Assembly: GCA_002396645.1 (NCBI GenBank)
Contig: DGYI01000025.1
Span: forward strand, 32,915 to 47,035
Length of the DNA: 14,121 bases
DNA from: Firmicutes bacterium UBA5010
Lineage (GTDB): Bacteria; Bacillota; Clostridia; Tissierellales; Sedimentibacteraceae
Direction: 5' to 3'
Shown one piece after another: positions 1 through 5,804 of the stretch. The position numbers and the translations under genes were made by a program. The notes beneath the pieces are model-generated. The model was given only the letters and a program-made list of their open reading frames with translations, was not told where the DNA came from and did no database searches. The number at the start of each line of letters is the position of its first letter. The stretch's first letter is position 1.

Positions 1-256
1 ATAAATGGCGAGTCATAGAAAGTATCCAAGCTCTTGCATTGCTTCCTTTTTGATATGTATGAGCATATTTTGTTATTTCAATCATAGTATCCTGCAAAAC
101 ATCTTCAGCATCTTGATAATTCCCTACTATTGCGTATGCAGATGAAAAAATTAATCTTGCCATGCAGTCGTATATTATAGAAAGGGAATCATTATTACCG
201 CTTGAAAACTCAATAATTGCTTTGTCACAAATTCTATTGGCATTATTACCGAACAT
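1..256 (-). CDS. ECF-family RNA polymerase sigma factor, N-terminal part (runs off the left edge)
   Basis: Reading the minus strand from ATG at 256-254 gives 85 open codons to the window edge. The translation contains a sigma-70 region 2 signature: an acidic core (DAEDVLQDTMIEI) after a hydrophobic helix (ARLIFSSAYAIVGNY), then the aromatic/tryptophan stretch ending in ARAWILSMTRHL. This is the typical core-RNAP-binding and -10-recognition helix arrangement of ECF (group 4) sigma factors, which direct RNA polymerase to stress or envelope regulons. GGAGG lies 9 nt upstream of the ATG (plus-strand 266-270), which fixes the start. Region 4 and any anti-sigma gene would lie outside the window. 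It is divergent from topB. Assignment to the ECF class is firm; the regulon is unknown. Confidence 0.85.
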   Translation of the reverse strand, partial: MFGNNANRICDKAIIEFSSGNNDSLSIIYDCMARLIFSSAYAIVGNYQDAEDVLQDTMIEITKYAHTYQKGSNARAWILSMTRHL

Positions 257-532
257 AAGCTTTAACCTCCTGTTGTATCTATTATATATAGCGTTTGAAA
301 CAGTCAAATTCGGACATAATAAAAAAATATTTTAATATTTTAGTACCTTAATATAGTCTCAACTACGTTGAGCCATTGATAATATGCTATGCATATTATA
401 TCATAGTCTGCAATGTCTCGCATAGTGGGACTATAAAGACTGAAATCATATAATAATTGCTTGAAATATGTTAATAAATAATATAAAGTATAAGTAACTT
501 ATATAATTAAAAAATGACTTAGGAGAAATATA
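257..532. other. Divergent intergenic region between sigma-factor gene and topB with nested inverted repeats
   Basis: This is 276 nt of very AT-rich sequence. The left end holds the sigma-factor RBS and promoter. At 352-435 there is a compact structured block: outer arms TATAGTCTCA (352-361) and TGGGACTATA (426-435) pair over 10 positions with one G-U. Inside are CTCAAC/GTTGAG (358-363/367-372), which excludes the outer stem, and ATAATATGC/GCATATTAT (379-387/391-399). A 15-nt inverted repeat, TATAAGT-A-ACTTATA (489-503), overlaps a TATAAT at 502-507 and could be an operator near the topB promoter. Weak promoter boxes for topB exist (TTGAAA 461-466 with TATAAA 482-487, 15 nt apart). I recognise no named riboswitch here. 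Confidence 0.4.
281..307 (-). promoter_or_regulatory. Candidate promoter of the sigma-factor gene
   Basis: On the minus strand TTGACT (plus-strand 302-307) is followed after 15 nt by TATAAT (281-286), and the ribosome binding site of the sigma-factor gene follows about 10 nt further on. The boxes match housekeeping sigma-A consensus well, but the 15-nt spacer is shorter than the preferred 17. Autoregulation by the encoded sigma factor is possible but is not shown by the sequence. Confidence 0.45.
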
Positions 533-2722
533 ATGGCAAAAATATTAGTATTGGCTGAAAAGCCTTCAGTTGGCAGGGATTTAGCCAGAGTATTGAAATG
601 TAATCAAAACAAAGGCTCTTATATAGAAGGAAATAATTATGTTGTCACTTGGGCACTGGGACATCTCGTAGGCCTTCAAGACCCGGAAGATTATGATGAA
701 AAATATAAAAAATGGAGTCTTGATACACTACCTATGTTTCCTGAGCCTATGAAGCTTGTTGTTTTGAAAAAAACTGCCAAGCAATATCATGAAGTTAAAA
801 AACAGCTGTTGAGAAATGATATAAATGAAATTATTATAGCTACAGATGCCGGACGAGAAGGTGAGTTGGTGGGAAGATGGATTCTGGAAAAAGCGGGAGT
901 AAAAAAGCCTGTTAAGAGGCTTTGGATATCTTCTCAGACAGATAAGGCAATATCTGAGGGTTTTAGAAATCTAAAGCCTGGAATTGAATACAATAATCTT
1001 TATAGCGCTGCTGCTTGCAGAGCAGAAGCAGATTGGATTGTCGGACTTAATGTTACAAGAGCTTTAACCTGCAAATATAATGCTTCACTTTCAGCGGGAA
1101 GAGTTCAGTCTCCAACCTTGGCAATGATTGTGCAAAGAGAAGAAGAAATAAAGAACTTTACACCAAAAGAATATTATACAATCACAGCTAAATCTAAAGA
1201 TTTTTCTCTGCAATGGATAGATAAAAATAATAATCAAAGAAGCTTTGATAAGGAGTATGCAAATAATTTAGCAGCTAAAATTAAAGGACATGACGCTAAA
1301 ATAACAGATTTAAAAGAAAATATAAAGAAAAAATATGCAGCCAATCTTTATGACCTTACAGAACTTCAAAGAGATGCAAACAGAATTTGGGGATATTCTG
1401 CAAAGCAGACTCTCTCAATAATGCAAAGATTGTATGAAAATCATAAGGTTTTAACATATCCTCGTACCGATTCAAAATATATTTCATCTGATATAGTACA
1501 AACTATACCTGAGAGACTAAGAGCTGTTTCTATAGCCGAATACAGGATATTTGCACAGGATATACTTAAAAAAGGAGTTAAGGCTGATAAAAGGTATGTT
1601 GATGACTCTAAGGTTTCAGATCATCATGCTATTATACCGACAGAGGAGAAGGCGAATTTGCTGAACCTGAGCACAGATGAAAGAAATATTTATGATTTGG
1701 CAGTAAGAAGATTTTTGAGTGTCATGCTTCCGCCTTTTGAGTATATTCAGACAGATATAAAAGCTCAAATAAATGGTGAGAGTTTTGTTGCCAAAGGTAA
1801 AGTTATAAAATCTAAGGGCTGGAAAGCAGTATATGATATTGATAACGAAGATGAAAGCGAAGATGATATTAAGGAGCAAATTCTTCCTAAAATCTCGGTA
1901 GGAGATACAGTCAAAATTAGTGCAATTTCAGTAAATACATCTATGACTAAAGCACCTGCAAGATTTAATGAAGGAAGTCTTTTAATGGCAATGGAAAACC
2001 CTCATAAATATGTAAAGATGGACAGTGCTGCGGCAAAGACATTGGGAGAAACGGGAGGGCTTGGAACGGTAGCAACAAGGGCAGACATAATAGAAAAGCT
2101 GTTCGGCTCATTTGTCATAGAAAAAAGAGGCAAGGAAATAATTCCTACCTCGAAGGGAAAGCAATTAATCGAGCTTGTTCCTAAAGACTTAAAATCGCCG
2201 CTTCTTACGGCAAAATGGGAGAGCTTGCTTGAGGATATAAGCAAGGGAAAACTAAATGTAGAATCTTTTAAAGAAGATATGAAAAAATATACTAATATGC
2301 TCCTTAATGATGTAAAAGGAACCGAGAATAAATTTGTATATGATAATATAACAGGTGCAAAATGCCCGGACTGCGGAAAATATATGCTCGAAGTTAAATC
2401 AAAAACAGGTCTTATGTATATCTGTCAGGACAGAGAGTGCGGACATAGAGAAACTATAAGCAGAAATACAAACGCAAGATGCCCTGAGTGTAAGAAAAAG
2501 CTGGTAATTAAGGGAAGCGGAGAAGGAAAAATTTATGTATGTTCAGGTGAAAGCTGTAATTTCAGAGAAAAAGCTTCAAGCTTTGAGCAGCGCTTTAAAA
2601 ATAACACAAAAGCCGATAAAAAGGAAATAAATAATTATATGCAAAAAATGAAAAAGCAAGCAGAGGAAGAATTGGCAAAGGATAATCCTTTTGCTGCTTT
2701 GAGTGATTTATTTGATAAATAG
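533..2722 (+). CDS. topB: DNA topoisomerase III (type IA)
   Basis: This type IA topoisomerase cuts one DNA strand through a 5'-phosphotyrosine and passes another strand; topoisomerase III mainly decatenates and resolves recombination or replication intermediates. An N-terminal TOPRIM domain shows Glu9 (LAEKPSVG) and the acidic DAGREGE motif at residues 105-111. The catalytic tyrosine is Tyr309 in TYPRTDS, with Arg311. SAGRVQSPTLAM at 187-198 and ATRADIIEKL in the C-terminal half are also family hallmarks. The C-terminus adds two four-cysteine zinc ribbons (C611/C614/C631/C636 and C650/C653/C670/C675). The length, 729 aa, is close to other Firmicute TopB proteins. The start ATG has AGGAGA 6 nt upstream. 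A chromosomal housekeeping role is more likely than a mobile-element TopB, because no conjugation genes are near. Confidence 0.96.
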   Translation: MAKILVLAEKPSVGRDLARVLKCNQNKGSYIEGNNYVVTWALGHLVGLQDPEDYDEKYKKWSLDTLPMFPEPMKLVVLKKTAKQYHEVKKQLLRNDINEIIIATDAGREGELVGRWILEKAGVKKPVKRLWISSQTDKAISEGFRNLKPGIEYNNLYSAAACRAEADWIVGLNVTRALTCKYNASLSAGRVQSPTLAMIVQREEEIKNFTPKEYYTITAKSKDFSLQWIDKNNNQRSFDKEYANNLAAKIKGHDAKITDLKENIKKKYAANLYDLTELQRDANRIWGYSAKQTLSIMQRLYENHKVLTYPRTDSKYISSDIVQTIPERLRAVSIAEYRIFAQDILKKGVKADKRYVDDSKVSDHHAIIPTEEKANLLNLSTDERNIYDLAVRRFLSVMLPPFEYIQTDIKAQINGESFVAKGKVIKSKGWKAVYDIDNEDESEDDIKEQILPKISVGDTVKISAISVNTSMTKAPARFNEGSLLMAMENPHKYVKMDSAAAKTLGETGGLGTVATRADIIEKLFGSFVIEKRGKEIIPTSKGKQLIELVPKDLKSPLLTAKWESLLEDISKGKLNVESFKEDMKKYTNMLLNDVKGTENKFVYDNITGAKCPDCGKYMLEVKSKTGLMYICQDRECGHRETISRNTNARCPECKKKLVIKGSGEGKIYVCSGESCNFREKASSFEQRFKNNTKADKKEINNYMQKMKKQAEEELAKDNPFAALSDLFDK

Positions 2723-2757
2723 TAATATATAAAATTTTTCATGATATTTTGTGCAAA

Positions 2758-2778
2758 GGAGGCATGTACATAAACATG
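2758..2778 (+). promoter_or_regulatory. Ribosome binding site and double ATG of the acetyltransferase gene
   Basis: GGAGG at 2758-2762 is followed by two in-frame ATG codons, at 2764 and 2776. Spacing is 1 nt for the first and 13 nt for the second, so neither is ideal; the second is physically more plausible. CATGT (2763-2767) and ACATG (2774-2778) can form a 5-bp hairpin with a 6-nt loop, which would bring the SD closer to the second ATG or hide it. Confidence 0.4.
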
Positions 2779-3984
2779 GATAAAAAACAATTAAAAATGA
2801 AAAAAGTTGAACTTGAATATCTTGAACAATATAATCAACTATTGAGATATGTTTTTCAGGTTACCGAAAATAAGTTACAGCAGACAGGGTGGGAAGAAAA
2901 GGATATAATTTTAGCTAAATCACCTACCTTAAAAAAAGCGGACGTACTTGGATGGTTTAACGGAGAAACATTAGTATCACAAGTTGCAGTTTATCCTATG
3001 AAAGTTCGTATTTTTAATCAGACATATGATATGGGCGGGCTTACCGGTGTTGGGACTTATCCCGAGTATTCAAATCAAGGCTTAATGCATAAATTACTGG
3101 ATACAGCTTTAAACGAAATGAGGGGACGCAAGCAATATATTTCATATCTATATCCTTACTCAATCCCTTATTACCGCAGAAAAGGCTGGGAAATTATATC
3201 TGATAAAATAACATATGAGATACAGGATTATCAATTGCCAAAGACCAGACAGGTAGCCGGTGAGGTAAGACGTGTAGCAACGAATAGTGAGGAAGTTAAG
3301 GAAGCATATAACAGATTTGCCCATAAAACACACGGAGCTTTGCTAAGAGATGAATTAGCTTGGAATGAATACTTCTTATGGGATTCAGACGACCTTATGG
3401 CAGCAGTATTTTACAACGAAGATGATGAAGCTGATGGATATCTTATATATTGGATAGCAGATTCTGTTTTCCATATTAAAGATATGATATTCATAGATGA
3501 AAGTGCCAGAATAGGCTTGTGGAATTTTGTCAGTGCTCATTTTTCTATGATTTCAAAGGTTGTAGGAAATACATTTACAGATGAACCGCTTGCATTTTTA
3601 TTGGAAGATGCTGATATAAAAGAAAGTATTTCACCATATTATATGGCGAGAATTGTTGATTTTGAGAAATTTATTGAGAGCTATCCTTTTAAAGCCGATA
3701 CCATAGAACGTGAATGGACATTTGTTCTTAGTGATCCAATACTTACTTGGAATCAAGGCTGTTTTACATTGAAGATTTCAAATGATGGTCATGGAACCGT
3801 TGAACGCTCAACACAAAAGTGCTCAGATAAAATAGACATTCAAACTATGACTACTATGCTGTTAGGCTACAAAACTCCGGATTATCTTCATAGAATAGGG
3901 CGTATTACCTGCAGCGAACAAACAGTGGATATGCTGGAGGATTCGATAGAACAACAGACACCTTATTTTTCTGACTATTTTTAA
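2776..3984 (+). CDS. Eis-like GNAT family N-acetyltransferase
   Basis: The protein is predicted to transfer acetyl from acetyl-CoA to an amine; members of the Eis family acetylate aminoglycosides or protein/peptide lysines, but the substrate here is unknown. The N-terminal GNAT fold includes the acetyl-CoA loop around residues 92-108 (VGTYPEYSNQGLMHKLL). The motif PYSIPYYRRKGWE (127-139) corresponds to the Eis segment carrying the general-acid tyrosine, probably Tyr133. A second GNAT-like region (about 170-280) and an SCP2-like C-terminal domain follow. The chain ends in Phe (SDYF); in mycobacterial Eis the terminal carboxylate is catalytic. I start at ATG 2776 (402 aa): the in-frame TTG at 2749 has no RBS, and ATG 2764 is only 1 nt after GGAGG (2758-2762). 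The chosen ATG is 13 nt from it, longer than usual. The gene lies 53 nt after topB. Confidence 0.85.
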   Translation: MDKKQLKMKKVELEYLEQYNQLLRYVFQVTENKLQQTGWEEKDIILAKSPTLKKADVLGWFNGETLVSQVAVYPMKVRIFNQTYDMGGLTGVGTYPEYSNQGLMHKLLDTALNEMRGRKQYISYLYPYSIPYYRRKGWEIISDKITYEIQDYQLPKTRQVAGEVRRVATNSEEVKEAYNRFAHKTHGALLRDELAWNEYFLWDSDDLMAAVFYNEDDEADGYLIYWIADSVFHIKDMIFIDESARIGLWNFVSAHFSMISKVVGNTFTDEPLAFLLEDADIKESISPYYMARIVDFEKFIESYPFKADTIEREWTFVLSDPILTWNQGCFTLKISNDGHGTVERSTQKCSDKIDIQTMTTMLLGYKTPDYLHRIGRITCSEQTVDMLEDSIEQQTPYFSDYF

Positions 3985-3996
3985 ACTTAATTTTTA

Positions 3997-4026
3997 ATAG
4001 TCATCTGATAAAAAAGTAGAGACTAT
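3997..4026 (+). other. Small hairpin downstream of the acetyltransferase gene
   Basis: ATAGTC (3997-4002) pairs with GACTAT (4021-4026), and after a bulged A, TCT (4004-4006) pairs with AGA (4018-4020). An A-rich stretch and the AAGGAG ribosome binding site of the rpe leader follow. There is no T-run, so it is not a convincing terminator; it may be an mRNA 3'-end or leader structure. Confidence 0.3.
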
Positions 4027-4030
4027 AAAA

Positions 4031-4135
4031 AAGGAGAAATATAGGTTGAAAGAAATTAAAAATAATGAAAGGATAAGCACCGAGCCCATGCACAAATGGG
4101 TTGTGAAATCGGTGCATGGGCATAATTATGAATAA
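4031..4135 (+). promoter_or_regulatory. rpe leader: strong RBS, short leader reading frame and two mutually exclusive stems at the rpe start
   Basis: AAGGAG at 4031-4036 lies 9 nt before TTG 4046, which opens a 29-codon frame ending at TAA 4133-4135, 5 nt past the rpe ATG at 4128-4130. This suggests a leader peptide with translational coupling, since rpe itself has no clear Shine-Dalgarno. The same stretch can fold two ways. Form A pairs GCACCGA (4077-4083) with TCGGTGC (4109-4115), enclosing a small CCCAT/ATGGG hairpin (4085-4089/4096-4100, shifted register possible by 1 nt). Form B pairs GCCCATGCAC (4084-4093) with GTGCATGGGC (4112-4121), a perfect 10-bp stem containing the ATG at 4116. The forms share 4112-4115, so they exclude each other. 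Fold is seen in sequence; regulation is inferred. Confidence 0.45.
4043..4125 (+). repeat. Diverged three-block leader repeat, copy 1 (before rpe)
   Basis: Three short blocks here recur in the same order in the oppA leader: AGGTTGAAAGAAAT (4043-4056), CATGCACAAAT (4087-4097) and GGTGCATGGGCATAA (4111-4125). The last two contain inverted arms CATGCAC/GTGCATG. Spacers differ in length and sequence between copies. Block 3 falls in different reading frames of the two leader frames, so the conservation is at nucleotide level and not coding. Confidence 0.5.
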
Positions 4136-4787
4136 ATTATCACCTTCTATTCTATCTGCTGATTTTTCAAGGCTTGGAGAGGAGATAAAGAAAATTGAGG
4201 CAGGGGGAGCCGATTATGTACATATAGATGTTATGGACGGCAGCTTTGTGCCGAATATAACTATCGGAGCTCCTGTAGTAAAATCAATAAGAAAAATTAC
4301 AAATATGACATTTGATGTGCATCTGATGATAAACAATCCCGATATGTTTATAGAAGACTTTCATACGGCAGGAGCGGATATTATAACGGTACATCAGGAA
4401 GCTTGTATACACTTACACAGAACTATACAAAAAATTAAATCTCTGGGTTTAAAAGCAGGGGTTTCTCTTAATCCCGCTACACCGGTATCCACTATCAAGG
4501 ATATAATACAGGATGTGGATATGGTGCTTCTTATGTCGGTAAATCCCGGATTTGGCGGACAAAGTCTGATATACAATGTTAAAGAAAAGTTCTTGGACTT
4601 AAAGGAGTTAATGTATAAAAAAAATATTGTAAAAGATATAGAAATTGACGGTGGAGTCACTTTGGATAATCTTAGAGAAGTTTTGGACTGGGGAGCAAAT
4701 GTAATAGTGGCAGGCTCTGCTATCTACAATGCAGATGATGTTATAAAAAGGACACAGGAATTTAAGAAAATAATGCAAGGGAAATAA
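4128..4787 (+). CDS. rpe: Ribulose-phosphate 3-epimerase
   Basis: This cytosolic TIM-barrel enzyme interconverts D-ribulose 5-phosphate and D-xylulose 5-phosphate in the pentose phosphate pathway. The N-terminal SPSILSADF motif, the metal-binding HIDVMDG (His32, Asp34 counted from ATG 4128), DVHLM (His65), the phosphate-binding VNPGFGGQ (138-145) and EIDGGV with catalytic Asp174 are all present, and GSAIY near the end completes the phosphate site. At 219 aa the length is normal. ATG 4128 is preferred because the resulting catalytic numbering closely matches well-studied homologues; ATG 4116 would add four residues (MGII). Neither has a clear RBS, and translation may be coupled to a leader frame. 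thiN follows after 4 nt. In many Firmicutes rsgA precedes rpe; here it does not. Confidence 0.95.
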   Translation: MNKLSPSILSADFSRLGEEIKKIEAGGADYVHIDVMDGSFVPNITIGAPVVKSIRKITNMTFDVHLMINNPDMFIEDFHTAGADIITVHQEACIHLHRTIQKIKSLGLKAGVSLNPATPVSTIKDIIQDVDMVLLMSVNPGFGGQSLIYNVKEKFLDLKELMYKKNIVKDIEIDGGVTLDNLREVLDWGANVIVAGSAIYNADDVIKRTQEFKKIMQGK

Positions 4788-4791
4788 TAAA

Positions 4792-5421
4792 ATGAATGCT
4801 TTAATAATAGCAAGCGGGAATAGCATAAAAAGAGAAATATTTGATGAACTGCATGTTGAAGATGATTTTATAATATGTGCAGACGGGGGCTTAAATTATT
4901 TAGACAGCCTTAAAATAGCTCCTGATTTAATTGTAGGAGATTTTGATTCGGCAAATGTAAGTTTGCTTGAAAAATATAAGGATATAAAAATTAAAAAGTT
5001 TTTACCGGAGAAAAACTTTACTGATACCGAAATAGCTATAGAAGAAGCAATTACTCTCGGATACAAGGAAATTATTATATTCGGTGCGACAGGAACAAGA
5101 CTGGATCACACTATGGCAAATATATTACTTATTGAGAGATATATAAAAAAAGGTATAAGTATTAGAATTGTCGATAATAATAACTATATTCAAATACTTA
5201 ACAAAGATATTAGCCTAAATAAAAAAGAAGGATATTATTTGTCGATTATTCCCATAACCGAGTATATTGAGGGGATAACACTTAAGGGATTTAAATATCC
5301 TCTTGAAAATGTTAAAGTAAACAGAGGTTCAACCCTTTGTATAAGCAACGAGATAATGGATGAAGAGGCACAAATACAAATAAAAAATGGTATCGGATTG
5401 TTATTTTTGTCAAGAGATTAA
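4792..5421 (+). CDS. thiN: Thiamine diphosphokinase
   Basis: The enzyme transfers pyrophosphate from ATP to thiamine to give thiamine diphosphate, the cofactor of transketolase and pyruvate-metabolising enzymes. The N-terminal catalytic domain shows ADGG (30-33), GDFDS (49-53), the conserved FTDTE (76-80) and GATGTRLDHTMAN (98-110), which together form the ATP/Mg site. The C-terminal beta domain ends with NRGSTLCISNEI, typical of the thiamine-binding half. The length of 209 aa is normal. Its RBS (AAGGGA, about 4778-4783) lies inside the end of rpe, and the gap to rpe is 4 nt, so the two are co-transcribed and probably translationally coupled. A terminator follows immediately. The functional link with rpe is plausible, since transketolase uses both products. 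Confidence 0.94.
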   Translation: MNALIIASGNSIKREIFDELHVEDDFIICADGGLNYLDSLKIAPDLIVGDFDSANVSLLEKYKDIKIKKFLPEKNFTDTEIAIEEAITLGYKEIIIFGATGTRLDHTMANILLIERYIKKGISIRIVDNNNYIQILNKDISLNKKEGYYLSIIPITEYIEGITLKGFKYPLENVKVNRGSTLCISNEIMDEEAQIQIKNGIGLLFLSRD

Positions 5422-5425
5422 TTTT

Positions 5426-5463
5426 AAATAGCGCAGAAGCAAAATGTTTCTGCGCTATTTTTA
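5426..5463 (+). terminator. Rho-independent terminator after thiN
   Basis: AAATAGCGCAGAA (5426-5438) and TTCTGCGCTATTT (5448-5460) form a perfect 13-bp stem around a 9-nt loop and are followed by a T-run (5458-5462). It begins 4 nt after the thiN stop and closes the rpe-thiN unit. Confidence 0.92.
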
Positions 5464-5804
5464 TGTAAAATAAAACAATTAAAAAATATATATAGATATA
5501 TATAAAGTATATATGCTGATATTACAGAATATAATGTATAAAATAGCTTGTTTGATTAATTAATCATTATATATAAATAGGATTATACATGAATATTTAT
5601 TGACAAAAGGTAAGGTTGAGAGAAATGATAAAACATGCACAAATATTTAGTTTCTATTGAAAAGAGAAACTGGCATTCTTATGCAATGGGTGCATGGACA
5701 TAAAAATGTACAGACTGTTTTCAATAGTTAATATCTTCCGCATATTTATGGAGGATTAATTATAAAAGAGTGCTTTGCACAAAATAATTTAGATGGAGGA
5801 CACT
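5464..5804 (+). promoter_or_regulatory. oppA upstream region: two candidate promoters, a palindrome and a structured leader
   Basis: This is about 340 nt without a firm gene. Candidate promoter 1 is TTGTTT (5548-5553) with TATAAA (5572-5577), 18 nt apart; a perfect 14-nt palindrome TGATTAATTAATCA (5553-5566) sits in its spacer and is a possible operator. Candidate promoter 2 is TTGACA (5600-5605) with a weak -10 AATGAT (5624-5629). Downstream is a structured leader: AGTTTCT/AGAAACT (5649-5655/5665-5671), GCAT/ATGC (5673-5676/5681-5684), and a long-range CTATTGAAAA/TTTTCAATAG pairing (5654-5663/5718-5727). ATG 5635 opens a 22-codon frame ending at TAA 5701-5703 with only a poor RBS. GGAGG at 5750-5754 has no start codon at a useful distance. 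No known riboswitch core was recognised. Confidence 0.45.
5613..5703 (+). repeat. Diverged three-block leader repeat, copy 2 (oppA leader)
   Basis: This matches copy 1 before rpe: AGGTTGAGAGAAAT (5613-5626, one mismatch), CATGCACAAAT (5634-5644, identical) and GGTGCATGGACATAA (5689-5703, one mismatch). The gap between the first two blocks is shorter than in copy 1 (7 against 30 nt) and the gap between the last two is longer (44 against 13 nt). The extra internal segment holds the AGTTTCT/AGAAACT hairpin. Confidence 0.5.

Noticed and set aside
1616..1879. Antisense open frame inside topB, and similar frames antisense to rpe, oppC, oppD and oppF
   Set aside because: These are shadows of strongly supported genes, with no RBS or recognisable domain, and they follow from AT-rich codon use on the coding strand.
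533..2722. topB as a marker of an integrative or conjugative element
   Set aside because: No relaxase, type IV secretion, integrase or attachment-site repeats are nearby; the neighbours are housekeeping genes.
2749..2775. Upstream TTG and ATG starts for the acetyltransferase gene
   Set aside because: TTG 2749 has no Shine-Dalgarno before it and places the GGAGG inside the coding region; ATG 2764 is 1 nt after the GGAGG.
3985..4127. TPP riboswitch before rpe-thiN
   Set aside because: The conserved CUGAGA and CUGAUC-type cores of the thi-box are absent; the element here has different conserved blocks.
5635..5703. A 22-codon frame in the oppA leader as a peptide or pheromone gene (starts MHKYLV)
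   Set aside because: It begins like the internal ATG frame before rpe (MHKWVV), but it has no good RBS, the similarity comes from the shared CATGCACAAAT block, and the 3' block is in a different frame in the two copies. A nucleotide element explains it better.
2745..5786. 14-nt inverted match TATTTTGTGCAAAG (2745-2758) and CTTTGCACAAAATA (5773-5786), both just before gene starts
   Set aside because: One such AT-rich match is expected by chance in a window of this size, and flanking bases do not extend it.
5793..5804. In-frame ATG 5793 as the oppA start
   Set aside because: The GGAGG at 5795-5799 overlaps this ATG and is correctly spaced for ATG 5805, which also gives a normal lipoprotein signal peptide.
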